DNA of 64,000 nucleotides, from assembly GCA_023957375.1 (NCBI GenBank), contig JAMLHB010000001.1, forward strand, positions 1,714,245 to 1,778,244. Reading direction: 5' to 3'. A program made the position numbers and the translations under genes. Positions 1-8,572 of the stretch are shown here, piece after piece. The stretch comes from Flavobacteriales bacterium (lineage in GTDB: Bacteria; Bacteroidota; Bacteroidia; Flavobacteriales_F; PHOS-HE28). Position 1 is the first letter of the stretch, and each line of letters opens with the position of its first letter. A model generated the notes under the pieces. It was not told the DNA's origin, ran no database searches, and saw only the letters and a program-made list of their open reading frames with translations.

Positions 1-2
1 AA

Positions 3-377
3 TTGTCTTCCCCGGAGCTGCCCACGCACATCGATGTGGCCACACCGCCTGAATTCGACCAGGGCGTGCCCGGCATCTGGTCACCCGAGCACTTGTTCAC
101 CGCCTCGGTGCTCAGTTGCTTCATGACCACCTTCCTGGCCGTGGCGGAATATTCCAAACTTGAGTTCGCCTCGTTCACCTGCAGCGCCGAAGGAATCCTG
201 GCCAAAGTGGACGGCAAGTACCTGATGACGGCGATCACCCTGCGCCCCGTACTGCAAGTGGGCAAGGCGGAAGCCATTGAGCGGGGGCAACGGGTCTTGG
301 AGAAGGCTGAAAAGGCCTGCCTGATCACCAACTCCATCCGGACAGAGGTGAAGCTGGAGCCCCGTGTGCACCTGTAA
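3..377 (+). CDS. OsmC-like protein, 5'-truncated by window edge
   Basis: The 124 visible codons resemble the C-terminal two thirds of an OsmC/Ohr-type protein. That family reduces organic hydroperoxides with two cysteines. Two cysteines sit where the family has them: C39 in the helix motif LSCFMTTFLAVA and C106 in KACLITNSI, counted from the first visible codon. The glycine/proline-rich stretch before the first Cys helix (PGIWSPEHLF) is also typical. The frame is open to the window edge, so the TTG at position 3 is probably internal and the true start lies upstream. OsmC-like proteins without proven peroxidase activity also exist, so the exact role is uncertain. Confidence 0.75.
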   Translation: MSSPELPTHIDVATPPEFDQGVPGIWSPEHLFTASVLSCFMTTFLAVAEYSKLEFASFTCSAEGILAKVDGKYLMTAITLRPVLQVGKAEAIERGQRVLEKAEKACLITNSIRTEVKLEPRVHL

Positions 378-381
378 AAAA

Positions 382-532
382 TCAACCCTCGGCCCGCCAG
401 TGCCCCACTCGGCCGCGTTTGCAACGCGGACGAAGATCGAGGCGCGCTTACAGCGCGTTCATTGAAGCACTTGCACAACGCCCGCGTTGAAAACGCAGGT
501 GGGAGATGCGAAAACGCGGGCGAGAGAAAGGG
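382..532. repeat. 151-bp GC-rich insert bounded by 26-bp direct repeat
   Basis: The 26 bases at 382-407 recur at 533-558 with one mismatch. The second copy is the last nine codons, including the stop, of the ATPase gene that ends at 533. Between the copies lie several short GCGTT/AACGC inverted repeats, for example CCGCGTTTGCAACGCGG near 413-429 and a GCGCGCTTACAGCGCG element near 441-456. It looks like a small hairpin-rich repeat element that duplicated the gene end, or the scar of a deleted paralogue. No coding potential is visible. Confidence 0.5.
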
Positions 533-1663
533 TCAACCCTCGGCCAGCCAGTGCCCCAGAAACACATCGGTCACGGCGTAGGCGCCGTCCGCTTGGTACA
601 CCACCTCCTTCTCCACCAGCACCCCCAGGCTTTGCCGCACGGTGCTCAAGGCGCTGAGGCGGTGCCGCAGCACAAAATCCATGGCTGTGGGCTTCTGCAC
701 CGTTCCTTCCTTGGCGATGGCCGTGAGCAAGGCGGCCTGGTTGGGACTGAGCAGCCGTTGCAGGGTCATGTACTCCGGCGCACGCTCCTTGAGGATGCTG
801 GCCTTGGTGCGCTCCACGTCAAGGTTGGTGACCTTGCGCAGGCCCGTTGACCACAGCCGGTTGAAGAGGTACTGCACGTAATAGGTATGGCTGCGGCACC
901 AAGTTAGCCCCTCACCCACCGCCGTTGGATCGATGCGCCGGCCTGCCGCCTTGAAGTGGCGGATGATGAAGGCGGAGTAGGCCTCGTCCGGGATGGGCCC
1001 CAGGTAGAGTGGCTCGGTGGCTTGGAAAAAGGGACGCTTGCCGTCGGCGAAGATGGCCTGCATCATGCGGCGGTTGCTGCCGGAGAAGATAAACTGCACG
1101 TTGCGCAGGCGCTGCACCTGTTCGCGCAGCAGGGCCTCGGTGTTCTTCTCGGGGTACTCCGTGATCTGTTGGAACTCGTCCAGCGCCACCACCACGGGCT
1201 TGCGCTGCTGCTCCAAGTAGCTGAACACCTCGTCCAGCGCGATGGCCTGCTTGCGCCCGGGCCGCACGGAAACGCCCAGCTCCGGCAGCCCGGTGATGGG
1301 GTCCATGCTGAGGTTGAACTCCATGGAGCGCATGGCCTGGGCCACTTCCTTGAGCAGGTTGCCCGTGGGCTTGCCCACCTGGCGCACGGCCTCCTGCACG
1401 ATGCGCTGCACCATTTCCTCCTGGTTGGTGGTGCGGTACAGGTCGGTGAAGATGGGCGTGAACCGCCGCTGGTTGGCGAAGAAGTGGCGGATGAGCGCGG
1501 TTTTGCCCAGGCGCCGCAGCGAAATAATGGTGACATTGCGCTGGTTGGCCATGGCCTCGCGCAGCGCCGCCACCTCGTCCGCGCGATCGCAGAACGTGTC
1601 CGCGCCGGCATAGCCCTGGAGCAGAAAGGGGTTGTCCTCCTCGTTCACTTTACAAACGTACAT
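533..1663 (-). CDS. AAA ATPase, archaeal-type (ATPase_2-like)
   Basis: This is a 376-residue P-loop ATPase. The N-terminus (NPFLLQGYAGADTFCDRADE) resembles the family of archaeal and Bacteroidota ATPases (Pfam ATPase_2/PF01637). That family has a conserved phenylalanine/cysteine-aspartate-arginine motif before a Walker A of the form RRxGKT. Here Walker A is SLRRLGKTALI at residues 48-58 and Walker B is VVVALDEFQQI at 157-167. FSGSNRRMM near residue 195 is a likely sensor region. The C-terminal third looks like a winged helix (LSPNQAALLTAIAKEG onward). The biological role of the family is poorly known. The start ATG lies directly beside an array of AT-rich 14-bp repeats, and the 3' end carries a partial duplication. 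The gene is divergent from the helicase gene and stands alone. Confidence 0.8.
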   Translation of the reverse strand: MYVCKVNEEDNPFLLQGYAGADTFCDRADEVAALREAMANQRNVTIISLRRLGKTALIRHFFANQRRFTPIFTDLYRTTNQEEMVQRIVQEAVRQVGKPTGNLLKEVAQAMRSMEFNLSMDPITGLPELGVSVRPGRKQAIALDEVFSYLEQQRKPVVVALDEFQQITEYPEKNTEALLREQVQRLRNVQFIFSGSNRRMMQAIFADGKRPFFQATEPLYLGPIPDEAYSAFIIRHFKAAGRRIDPTAVGEGLTWCRSHTYYVQYLFNRLWSTGLRKVTNLDVERTKASILKERAPEYMTLQRLLSPNQAALLTAIAKEGTVQKPTAMDFVLRHRLSALSTVRQSLGVLVEKEVVYQADGAYAVTDVFLGHWLAEG

Positions 1664-1664
1664 A

Positions 1665-1720
1665 TTTTATGTGTTATAATTTATGTGTTATGTTTTATGT
1701 AGCGTAATTTATGCGACACT
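1665..1720. promoter_or_regulatory. four tandem 14-bp AT-rich repeats at ATPase promoter
   Basis: Four imperfect 14-bp units occur head to tail at 1665-1678, 1679-1692, 1693-1706 and 1707-1720. They begin TTTTATGTGTTATA, ATTTATGTGTTATG, TTTTATGTAGCGTA and ATTTATGCGACACT. The tract is strikingly AT-rich within GC-rich DNA and ends two bases before the start codon of the leftward ATPase gene, so it must overlap its promoter or leader. Evenly phased repeats in this place suggest an operator, but no binding protein can be named. Confidence 0.5.
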
Positions 1721-1896
1721 GTTTTCGCCACACATGGCACGCCACGGCGGGTTGCGTGCGCCTGCACTTCATTACGGCGGCTCCGCAACGCCATGCGGAA
1801 AAACCCCGAAGCCCGGATGCGTACCGCCTTGAGCTTTCTCCGCCCAACGAGCGCAAACAGATTGCCCAAGTTTCCGTGAGCCCGCCGCATCGCCCG

Positions 1897-1904
1897 TACC
1901 TTCG
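1897..1904 (+). promoter_or_regulatory. -7-like element TACCTTCG before uvrD
   Basis: TACCTTCG fits a TAnnTTCG variant of the Bacteroidota -7 consensus TAnnTTTG and ends 9 bases before the helicase ATG. No clear TTG -33 element is seen at the right spacing. Confidence 0.35.
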
Positions 1905-1913
1905 CAGCTCCCC

Positions 1914-4310
1914 ATGGACATTCTGCAAGGACTCAATTCCGCCCAGCGCGCGGCCGTGGAGGCCACCGACGGCCCCACCATGGTGATCGCCGGCGCCGGC
2001 AGCGGCAAGACCAAGGTGCTCACCGTGCGCATCGCCCGCCTGATGGAGAAGGGCGTGGACGCCTTCCGCATCCTGGCGCTCACCTTCACCAACAAGGCCG
2101 CCAAGGAAATGAAGGAGCGCATCGCCAAGCTGCTCGCCGACGTACCCGGCATGGGCACCGAGGCCCGCAACCTCTGGATGGGCACTTTCCACAGCGTCTT
2201 CGCCCGCATCCTGCGCGCTGAGGCCGACAAGCTCGGTTATCCCAAGGACTTCACCATCTACGACACCGACGACAGCCGCTCGCTGATCCGCGCCATTGTG
2301 AAGGAGCTCCAGTTGGACGACAAGCTCTACAAGGCCAACCAGGTGCATGGGCGCATCAGCATTGCCAAGAACAACCTGATCGGCCCCAAGGAATACCTGG
2401 CCAACACCGAGCTGATGGCCAGCGACGCCGCCAACCTGCGCCCGCACATCGGCACCATTTACCAGCACTACGCCGCACGCTGCTACCGCGCCGGGGCCAT
2501 GGACTTCGACGACCTGCTCTACCTGACGAACATCCTCTTCCGCGACTTCCCGGACGTGATGCTCAAGTACCAGCAACGCTTCCAGTACATTTTGGTGGAC
2601 GAGTACCAGGACACCAACCTGGCCCAGTACAACATTGTGCGCACCATGGCCGCGCGCCATCAGAACCTCACCGTGGTGGGCGACGACAGCCAAAGCATCT
2701 ACGCCTTCCGCGGTGCCAACATCCAGAACATCCTCAACTTCAAGACCGACTATCCGGAGCACCGCGTCTTCAAGCTGGAACAGAATTACCGCAGCACCAA
2801 GAACATCGTGGGTGCCGCAAACAGCCTGATCGAAAAAAACAAGGAACGCTTGGACAAGACCGTGTGGACCGAAAACCCTGAGGGCGCGCCGTTAGTGGTG
2901 CAGCGCAGTCCGGGCGACAACGAGGAAGGACGTTTCGTGGCGGACGACATTTTCAGCACCAAGATGCATGGGCAGCTGCACAACAAGGACTTCGCCATCC
3001 TGTACCGCACCAACGCGCAGAGCCGCAGCATGGAGGAAGCGCTGCGGAAAATGAACATCCCCTACCGCATTTATGGCGGGCTGAGCTTCTACCAACGCAA
3101 GGAGATCAAGGACCTGATCGCCTACTTCCGCCTCACCTGCAACCCCAACGACGACGAGGCCCTGAAGCGCATCATCAACTACCCCGCGCGCGGCATCGGC
3201 CAAAGCACCATCGACAAGCTGACGGTGGTGGCCGGGCAGCATGAAAAAAGCCTGTGGGACGCGATCATCGGGCACCTCGGCGAACTGGACCTGCACCAAG
3301 GCTTGCGGACCAAGGTGGCCAACTTCGTGATGATGGTGCGCAGCTTCCAGACCATGCTGGACACGCGCAGCGCCTATGAACTGGGCGAATACATCGCGCG
3401 CACCACCGGTCTGCTGCAGGACCTTTTCGCCGACAAAACGCCTGAAGGCGTGAGCCGCTATGAAAACATCCAGGGCCTGCTGAACGGCATGAAGGAATTC
3501 AGCAACCCCGAAAGCGGCGGCGGAGCCACCGAGCCCGGTGCGGACCCCGACACCGACGGCACGCCCGCGCTACGCTCCTTGCCCGACTTCCTGATCGATG
3601 TGGCCCTGCTCACCGATGCCGACAACGACGACCCGAACGACCAGGACCGCGTGAGCCTGATGACCATCCACAGCGCCAAGGGCCTGGAATTTCCGTATGT
3701 GTACATCGTAGGGCTGGAAGAAAACCTCTTCCCGAACCTGATGGCCATGAACAGCCGCGCCGAACTGGAGGAAGAGCGCCGCTTGTTCTATGTGGCCATT
3801 ACACGCGCGGAAAAACGCTGCACGCTGAGCTACGCCGTAAGCCGTTACAAATGGGGCACCTTGCAAGGGGCCGAGCCCAGCCGCTTCATCCAGGAGATCG
3901 ATGCGAAATACCTGCAACTGCCCGGCCGCAGCGAGCTGCACACCTTCAGCCGGGGCACCTCCTTCGCCGAACGAAACGGCTTTTCACCGCGAACGGCGGC
4001 GCCCGTGCAAAAACGCGCCGCCTTCACCGAGCGCAGCAAACCCGCACCAGCTGCTACGCCCCCTGGCAGGCGGAACCTGAAGAAGATCACCCCTGCGGGC
4101 GCGCCGATGGGCGCCACGGCCACCTTGGGCTTCGCCATGCCGGAAGACCTGCAGGAAGGCGTTACCGTGGAGCATGAAAAATTCGGCAAGGGCAAGGTGG
4201 TGAAGGTGGAAGGAGCACCACCGGACCAGAAGGCCACGATCTTTTTCCCTTCCTCCGGGCAGAAGCAATTACTGCTGCGTTTCGCGAAGTTGCGCGTGGT
4301 GGAAGGGTAA
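1914..4310 (+). CDS. uvrD: ATP-dependent DNA helicase UvrD/PcrA
   Basis: This is a 798-residue superfamily 1A 3'-5' helicase acting in nucleotide excision and mismatch repair and in clearing stalled replication. The visible motifs run in order: Q-motif region LNSAQRAAVEATDGP, Walker A GAGSGKT at residues 27-33, motif Ia LTFTNKAAKEM, Walker B VDEYQDTN, motif III VGDDSQSIYAFRGA, motif IV LEQNYRST, motif V LMTIHSAKGLEFPYV and motif VI FYVAITRAEK. The C-terminal 100 residues are a Pro/Ala linker followed by a small beta domain (VTVEHEKFGKGKVV), as in PcrA. Length is normal. The ATG at 1914 is chosen because it starts the canonical N-terminus directly. PcrA and UvrD cannot be separated by sequence alone. 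Confidence 0.95.
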   Translation: MDILQGLNSAQRAAVEATDGPTMVIAGAGSGKTKVLTVRIARLMEKGVDAFRILALTFTNKAAKEMKERIAKLLADVPGMGTEARNLWMGTFHSVFARILRAEADKLGYPKDFTIYDTDDSRSLIRAIVKELQLDDKLYKANQVHGRISIAKNNLIGPKEYLANTELMASDAANLRPHIGTIYQHYAARCYRAGAMDFDDLLYLTNILFRDFPDVMLKYQQRFQYILVDEYQDTNLAQYNIVRTMAARHQNLTVVGDDSQSIYAFRGANIQNILNFKTDYPEHRVFKLEQNYRSTKNIVGAANSLIEKNKERLDKTVWTENPEGAPLVVQRSPGDNEEGRFVADDIFSTKMHGQLHNKDFAILYRTNAQSRSMEEALRKMNIPYRIYGGLSFYQRKEIKDLIAYFRLTCNPNDDEALKRIINYPARGIGQSTIDKLTVVAGQHEKSLWDAIIGHLGELDLHQGLRTKVANFVMMVRSFQTMLDTRSAYELGEYIARTTGLLQDLFADKTPEGVSRYENIQGLLNGMKEFSNPESGGGATEPGADPDTDGTPALRSLPDFLIDVALLTDADNDDPNDQDRVSLMTIHSAKGLEFPYVYIVGLEENLFPNLMAMNSRAELEEERRLFYVAITRAEKRCTLSYAVSRYKWGTLQGAEPSRFIQEIDAKYLQLPGRSELHTFSRGTSFAERNGFSPRTAAPVQKRAAFTERSKPAPAATPPGRRNLKKITPAGAPMGATATLGFAMPEDLQEGVTVEHEKFGKGKVVKVEGAPPDQKATIFFPSSGQKQLLLRFAKLRVVEG

Positions 4311-4331
4311 AACTTTCCGGGAACCACATCA

Positions 4332-4363
4332 GGGAAAAACCGCCCAATGAAGGCGGCTTTCCC
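4332..4363. terminator. bidirectional hairpin terminator
   Basis: GGGAAA..CCGCC at 4332-4344 pairs with GGCGG.TTTCCC at 4352-4363 around a 7-base loop. It lies between the convergent helicase and secreted-protein genes and carries A and T runs within the stem, so it could serve both. Confidence 0.6.
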
Positions 4364-4381
4364 ATGGCAACATGCAAGGGT

Positions 4382-5320
4382 TCAGCGTTTCACCACCCGA
4401 CCTACACGCTGCATATCCCCATCAGTGGCGCGAACGAAGTACACCCCGTCCATCAGGCTGCCCATGTCCATGTGCAGCACTTGGCCTTCTTGGCGAGTGG
4501 GCACGGCGAGGACTTTTCCCGTAAGATCAACCAGTTCGACATGGGTACCGGCGGAGGTCGCTCCGCGCATGTCCACATGGAGCATGTCGCGGACAGGGTT
4601 GGGCCAGGCCGGCATCTCCCCGTTGCGGTACAGGTCCGCAGCCCCGTCAATCACCACTTCCTGGAATGAAACATCATCGATGTAGTAGTGTGCCAACCAA
4701 TCCTCGCCACCATAGGCAAAGACATCCATCCACGCCAGTTGATTGCTGCCTTCGGTGGTGTTGAACTCGGAATAGCTCCATTGCCAACTGGCCACCGATG
4801 CACCGTTCATGAAGAACCGGCATTGGTCGGCATCCATGTCGATGTCCACCTTCACTTCGTTCCAACCGGAAAGGGTATGGTTGAACGGATACTGCACGCC
4901 ACCGGCCTGAATATGCCCTTCGCCGTTGCCGTCGAAATAGGCCCCCAAGGCCCATACCGCCTGGTTGCCACCGGTGTGCAGCAGGTTGAAGTAGCCTCCT
5001 GACCCATCAACGACCAGGATCCACAGGGTGAGCAGGTAATGCCCCGAGGTGAGATTGCCAAAATCGTGCACGAAATCCGTGGGGCCTCCATCTGCTGCAG
5101 CACTTTCGAATTCGGCTGATATGGAACCGCTGTGGGCAAAGTCATCTGATGCGTAGGCATCTTCCGCCCCGCCTGGCGCATTGCTCCATGTGGTCCAGAG
5201 GCCGTTCGAGTTCTCCGCGATGTAGGACCCCGCCGTGTACGACTCGAAATCATCGGAAAAGGCCTGGGCCATGCACATGGCAGGGGCCAATGCCAAGGAT
5301 AGAAGTAGCTGTTTTTTCAT
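4382..5320 (-). CDS. secreted protein with T9SS type A sorting domain
   Basis: This is a 312-residue exported protein. It begins with a signal peptide (MKKQLLLSLALAPAMCMAQ). The body starts FSDDFESYTAGSYIAENS and continues as a jelly-roll/LamG-like fold with the pattern W...DIDMDADQCRFFMNG, suggesting carbohydrate or surface binding (inference). The last ~75 residues start MPAWPNPVRDMLHVDM and end in a GVYFVRATDGD...VVKR strand, the usual T9SS type A sorting domain. That domain is cleaved after export and directs the protein to the surface. The precise function is unknown. It is convergent with the helicase gene. Confidence 0.8.
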   Translation of the reverse strand: MKKQLLLSLALAPAMCMAQAFSDDFESYTAGSYIAENSNGLWTTWSNAPGGAEDAYASDDFAHSGSISAEFESAAADGGPTDFVHDFGNLTSGHYLLTLWILVVDGSGGYFNLLHTGGNQAVWALGAYFDGNGEGHIQAGGVQYPFNHTLSGWNEVKVDIDMDADQCRFFMNGASVASWQWSYSEFNTTEGSNQLAWMDVFAYGGEDWLAHYYIDDVSFQEVVIDGAADLYRNGEMPAWPNPVRDMLHVDMRGATSAGTHVELVDLTGKVLAVPTRQEGQVLHMDMGSLMDGVYFVRATDGDMQRVGRVVKR

Positions 5321-5686
5321 GGGTCTGCGTATTTGGGTTTTTGGATGTGGAGGTTAAGAGGCCCTAAGGACCGGTTGGGGCGCATGCGACACTCCGTACG
5401 TTCCGTTCAACCTGACTTAAAGCCATGTGCAAACCTATCGAGGTGCATTTCCGGCACAATCCCATGTTCATGTGATTATCAGGGTACCGGCATCCAACAG
5501 CTCAATGCCATCGGCCCGGCCTGCCGGAGACATCGTGGGCACAATGGGCGCATTCAAGGGGGTCCTGCATGTGTGCGGGAAAAGTGCCAGGCACTACATT
5601 TGCCACCCTTGGGCACCGTGTGCCCGCCGGTTGTGCGAACGGCACCCATTCCCCGGCCCACCGCCTTCTTATCCGCTCCATCCTTC
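5321..5686. other. intergenic region between divergent genes, one promoter-like site
   Basis: No convincing gene is seen in these 366 bases; the open frames lack Bacteroidota-like composition or homologous features. TACATTTG at 5596-5603 matches the TAnnTTTG -7 consensus on the plus strand, 83 bases before the DUF4290 start codon. No equally good element was found for the leftward gene. Confidence 0.4.
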
Positions 5687-6364
5687 ATGCAAACCGACCT
5701 TGAATACAACACCCAGCGTTCCCCCTTGGTCATCACCGAATACGGCCGCCATGTACAGCGCATGGTGGAACTGTGCATGGAGGAACCGGAACGCGAAAAG
5801 CGCACCCGCATGGCGCGGGCCATCGTGCAGGCCATCGGCAAGTTGAACCCCCAGCTGCGCAACAATGGCGACAGTGAGCGCACCTTGTGGGACCACCTGC
5901 ACGTGATCTCCGGGTACCAGCTGGACGTGGATGGCCCTTTTCCGCCACCCGCCCCGGAGGCCCGCAGGGCGAAACCCGCGCCGGTGGCCTATCCGAAAAC
6001 GGAGATCCGTTACGGCCACTACGGCAAATTGGTGGAGCGCATGGTGGCTGAATGCGTGGCCATGGAAGAAGGACCGGCCAAGGCCGCATTCACCTTGGCC
6101 ATTGCCAACCTGATGAAAAAGCAGTTCCTAGTATGGAACCGGGACAGCGTGGGCGACGGGGCCATCCTGAAGGACTTGGTGGAACTCTCCAAGGGCAAGC
6201 TGCATGTAGCGCCTGAACAGGCCTTGGCCAGCACCGAGACCTTGTTGCAAGTGCAGCGCAACGGCCCGCGCAATGCAGTGGAGACCGGGCGCAAGCGGCA
6301 CAACAACAACGGCGGAGGAGGAGGAAAGAAGAGGCACAGGAACCGGAAAAAAAACCGGTACTAA
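5687..6364 (+). CDS. DUF4290 domain-containing protein
   Basis: This 225-residue protein begins MQTDLEYNTQRSPLVITEYG, the characteristic opening of DUF4290, a Bacteroidota family of unknown function. A second repeat-like segment (TEIRYGHYGKLVERMV, about residue 105) mirrors the N-terminal one. It ends in an Asn/Gly run followed by a basic tail (KKRHRNRKKNRY), which could bind nucleic acid (inference). The ATG at 5687 is preferred over upstream in-frame starts because the conserved family sequence starts there. It is encoded shortly before murA, a gene order I recall from other Bacteroidota. Confidence 0.8.
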   Translation: MQTDLEYNTQRSPLVITEYGRHVQRMVELCMEEPEREKRTRMARAIVQAIGKLNPQLRNNGDSERTLWDHLHVISGYQLDVDGPFPPPAPEARRAKPAPVAYPKTEIRYGHYGKLVERMVAECVAMEEGPAKAAFTLAIANLMKKQFLVWNRDSVGDGAILKDLVELSKGKLHVAPEQALASTETLLQVQRNGPRNAVETGRKRHNNNGGGGGKKRHRNRKKNRY

Positions 6365-6423
6365 GCGGTCAAACGCCGACCGAACCGCAATTACCGGAGG
6401 GTTTCCGCGTTGCATTCCCGTCC

Positions 6424-7062
6424 ATGGGAAAACGGTTTGTGTTCCCCAGCCTGCTCATTGTGTCAGTTTCCGCGTGGGGGCAATGGTACGCCGGAGCCGG
6501 ACTGGTGGCGACTTACAAGCCGCCGGTGCAGTTGGTGGGCGCGGCCCACGTTGGGCATCCATTGAGCTTAAGAACGAGCATTACGGCGGAGGTCAATTCC
6601 AACATTCCACATTGGGCGCGGAGCTCCGGCTTTCATGCAGGCAGTCCGCGCCAGCTTGCCACCGGTGACACGGGGTCGTACAATTTCGAGGCTGCGCAGC
6701 GCACCACAAGGGCCAGCGCATTGCTGGGCCTACGGGGCATTTTCGGCCCAACGCGCCGTACCCGCCATTGGTACTGGGCAATTTCAACGGGCTACGGCGT
6801 GGCGCACACCCGGTACAAGGGAACCCATACCTTTTCGTACACCGACAACCAATTCAAGTATGACGAACAAGTCTCGAAACAATTCATCCTGGGGTCCGTT
6901 GCCATTGGATCCATTTGGCGATTGAAGCTTGTGGACCTGTTGGCAGGTGTTGGGTGTTCGCGTTGGTTTCCGTTTCCCGACAAGAGGAACAAATTGTATG
7001 GCACCCATGGCCATTACCTGCCCGCCGCGCAGGTGGCGGTATTGTGGCGTTGGGGCCATTGA
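6424..7062 (+). CDS. putative outer-membrane beta-barrel protein
   Basis: This 212-residue protein has a signal peptide (MGKRFVFPSLLIVSVSAWGQ). Alternating hydrophobic and aromatic strands with glycine turns (WYAGAGLVATYKP, ALLGLRGIFG, WYWAISTGYGVAHTRY, LAGVGCSRWFPF) and a final strand AAQVAVLWRW fit a small porin-like barrel. I do not recognise a named family. It lies between the DUF4290 gene and murA, 59 bases after the former, so it may be co-transcribed. Confidence 0.6.
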   Translation: MGKRFVFPSLLIVSVSAWGQWYAGAGLVATYKPPVQLVGAAHVGHPLSLRTSITAEVNSNIPHWARSSGFHAGSPRQLATGDTGSYNFEAAQRTTRASALLGLRGIFGPTRRTRHWYWAISTGYGVAHTRYKGTHTFSYTDNQFKYDEQVSKQFILGSVAIGSIWRLKLVDLLAGVGCSRWFPFPDKRNKLYGTHGHYLPAAQVAVLWRWGH

Positions 7063-7181
7063 CCGCCCCCGGCTACCTACATCCCCCTGTTGAAAGCATT
7101 CCCGTAGGGACCGGCGGCATGCGCCATTCCCTTGCTTGCTTCGCAGCACCTACAGCTAACTACAGACTTCGGCAAGACACA

Positions 7182-8489
7182 ATGGGAAGTTTCAAAATTG
7201 AAGGCGGCCACCGGCTGCAGGGCGAACTGACCCCCCAGGGTGCCAAGAACGAAGCGCTGCAAGTGTTGTGCGCGGTGCTGCTCACCAGCGAGCCGGTGAT
7301 CATCCGCAACGTGCCGGACATCGTGGACGTGAACAAAATGATCGACCTGCTGCGCGCCATGGGCGTAGCCGTGGAAAAGCTGGGCGGCGGCGATTGGCGC
7401 TTCCAGGCCAAGCAGGTGGACATCGAATTCTTCCTGCGGCCCGAGTTCAAGAAGATGGGCGGCGGCCTGCGCGGCAGCGTGATGGTGGTGGGCCCGTCGC
7501 TGGCGCGCTTCGGCAAGGGGTACATCCCCACCCCGGGCGGCGACAAGATCGGGCGGCGGCGCATGGACACCCACTTCATCGGCTTCGAACGGCTCGGCGC
7601 CACCATCAGCTACGACCGTGCCGAGGGCTTTTTCAAGGCGGAAGCCAAGCAGCTCAAGGGCACCTACATGCTGCTGGACGAGGCCAGCGTGACGGGCACG
7701 GCCAACATTGTGATGGCCGCCGTGCTGGCCGAAGGGCAGACCACCATCTTCAACGCCGCCTGCGAACCCTACCTGCAGCAACTCTGCAATATGCTGGTGC
7801 GCATGGGCGCCAAGATCCGCGGCATCGGCAGCAACCTGCTCACCATCGACGGGGTGAAGGAACTTGGCGGCACCGAGCACCGCATGCTGCCGGACATGAT
7901 CGAGATCGGCTCCTTCATCGGCATGGCCGCGCTCACCCGCAGCAGCATCACCATCAAGGACACCGGGTACGAGCACCTCGGCATCATCCCGGACACCTTC
8001 CGCCGCCTCGGCATCACCGTGGAGCGCAAGGGTGACGACATCCACGTGCCCGCACAGGAGCATTACACCATCCAGCGTTTCATCGACGGCAGTTTGATGA
8101 ACATCAGCGACGCGCCTTGGCCGGGTTTCACCCCCGACCTCATCAGCATCGTGATCGTGGCGGCCACGCAGGCCAAGGGCAGCGTGCTGATCCACCAGAA
8201 GATGTTCGAGAGCCGCCTGTTCTTCGTGGACAAGCTGATCGAGATGGGCGCGCAGATCACCCTGTGCGATCCGCACCGCGTGCAAGTCAACGGCCTCAAC
8301 TTTGAACAGGCACTGCGCGGCATCACCATGACCAGCCCCGACATCCGGGCAGGTGTTTCCCTGTTGATCGCGGCACTCAGCGCCGAGGGCACCAGCACCA
8401 TCCACAACATTGAGCAGGTGGACCGGGGCTACCAGCACATCGCCGAAAGGCTGAACGCCCTCGGGGCCCGGATCCAACGGTTGCCGTGA
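7182..8489 (+). CDS. murA: UDP-GlcNAc 1-carboxyvinyltransferase MurA
   Basis: MurA transfers enolpyruvate from PEP to UDP-GlcNAc, the first committed step of peptidoglycan synthesis in the cytoplasm. The protein is 435 residues, normal for the family, and starts MGSFKIEGGHRLQGELTPQG with the substrate-binding KNEAL motif. The catalytic loop reads PTPGGDKIGRRRMD: residue 121 is Asp (GAC at 7542-7544) where E. coli MurA has Cys115, the residue alkylated by fosfomycin. The Asp form is known to be active and fosfomycin-insensitive in, for example, Mycobacterium and Chlamydia. The start at 7182 is supported by family alignment; the frame stays open far upstream but without family sequence. Confidence 0.95.
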   Translation: MGSFKIEGGHRLQGELTPQGAKNEALQVLCAVLLTSEPVIIRNVPDIVDVNKMIDLLRAMGVAVEKLGGGDWRFQAKQVDIEFFLRPEFKKMGGGLRGSVMVVGPSLARFGKGYIPTPGGDKIGRRRMDTHFIGFERLGATISYDRAEGFFKAEAKQLKGTYMLLDEASVTGTANIVMAAVLAEGQTTIFNAACEPYLQQLCNMLVRMGAKIRGIGSNLLTIDGVKELGGTEHRMLPDMIEIGSFIGMAALTRSSITIKDTGYEHLGIIPDTFRRLGITVERKGDDIHVPAQEHYTIQRFIDGSLMNISDAPWPGFTPDLISIVIVAATQAKGSVLIHQKMFESRLFFVDKLIEMGAQITLCDPHRVQVNGLNFEQALRGITMTSPDIRAGVSLLIAALSAEGTSTIHNIEQVDRGYQHIAERLNALGARIQRLP

Positions 8490-8572
8490 ACGCAAAGACC
8501 GGGGAAAATGGATCACGGAAGGAGGCTTGGGCCAAATGCAGGGAGATCGGCGGCCGTGCTGAACTTCGCAGC

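Noticed and set aside
533..1663. Defence system around the lone AAA ATPase
   Set aside because: No nuclease, methyltransferase or other effector gene adjoins it; neighbours are housekeeping genes.
7077..8516. A 479-codon open frame on the minus strand across murA
   Set aside because: It is fully antisense to murA, has His/Ala-rich composition typical of a GC-rich shadow frame, and shows no domain motif.
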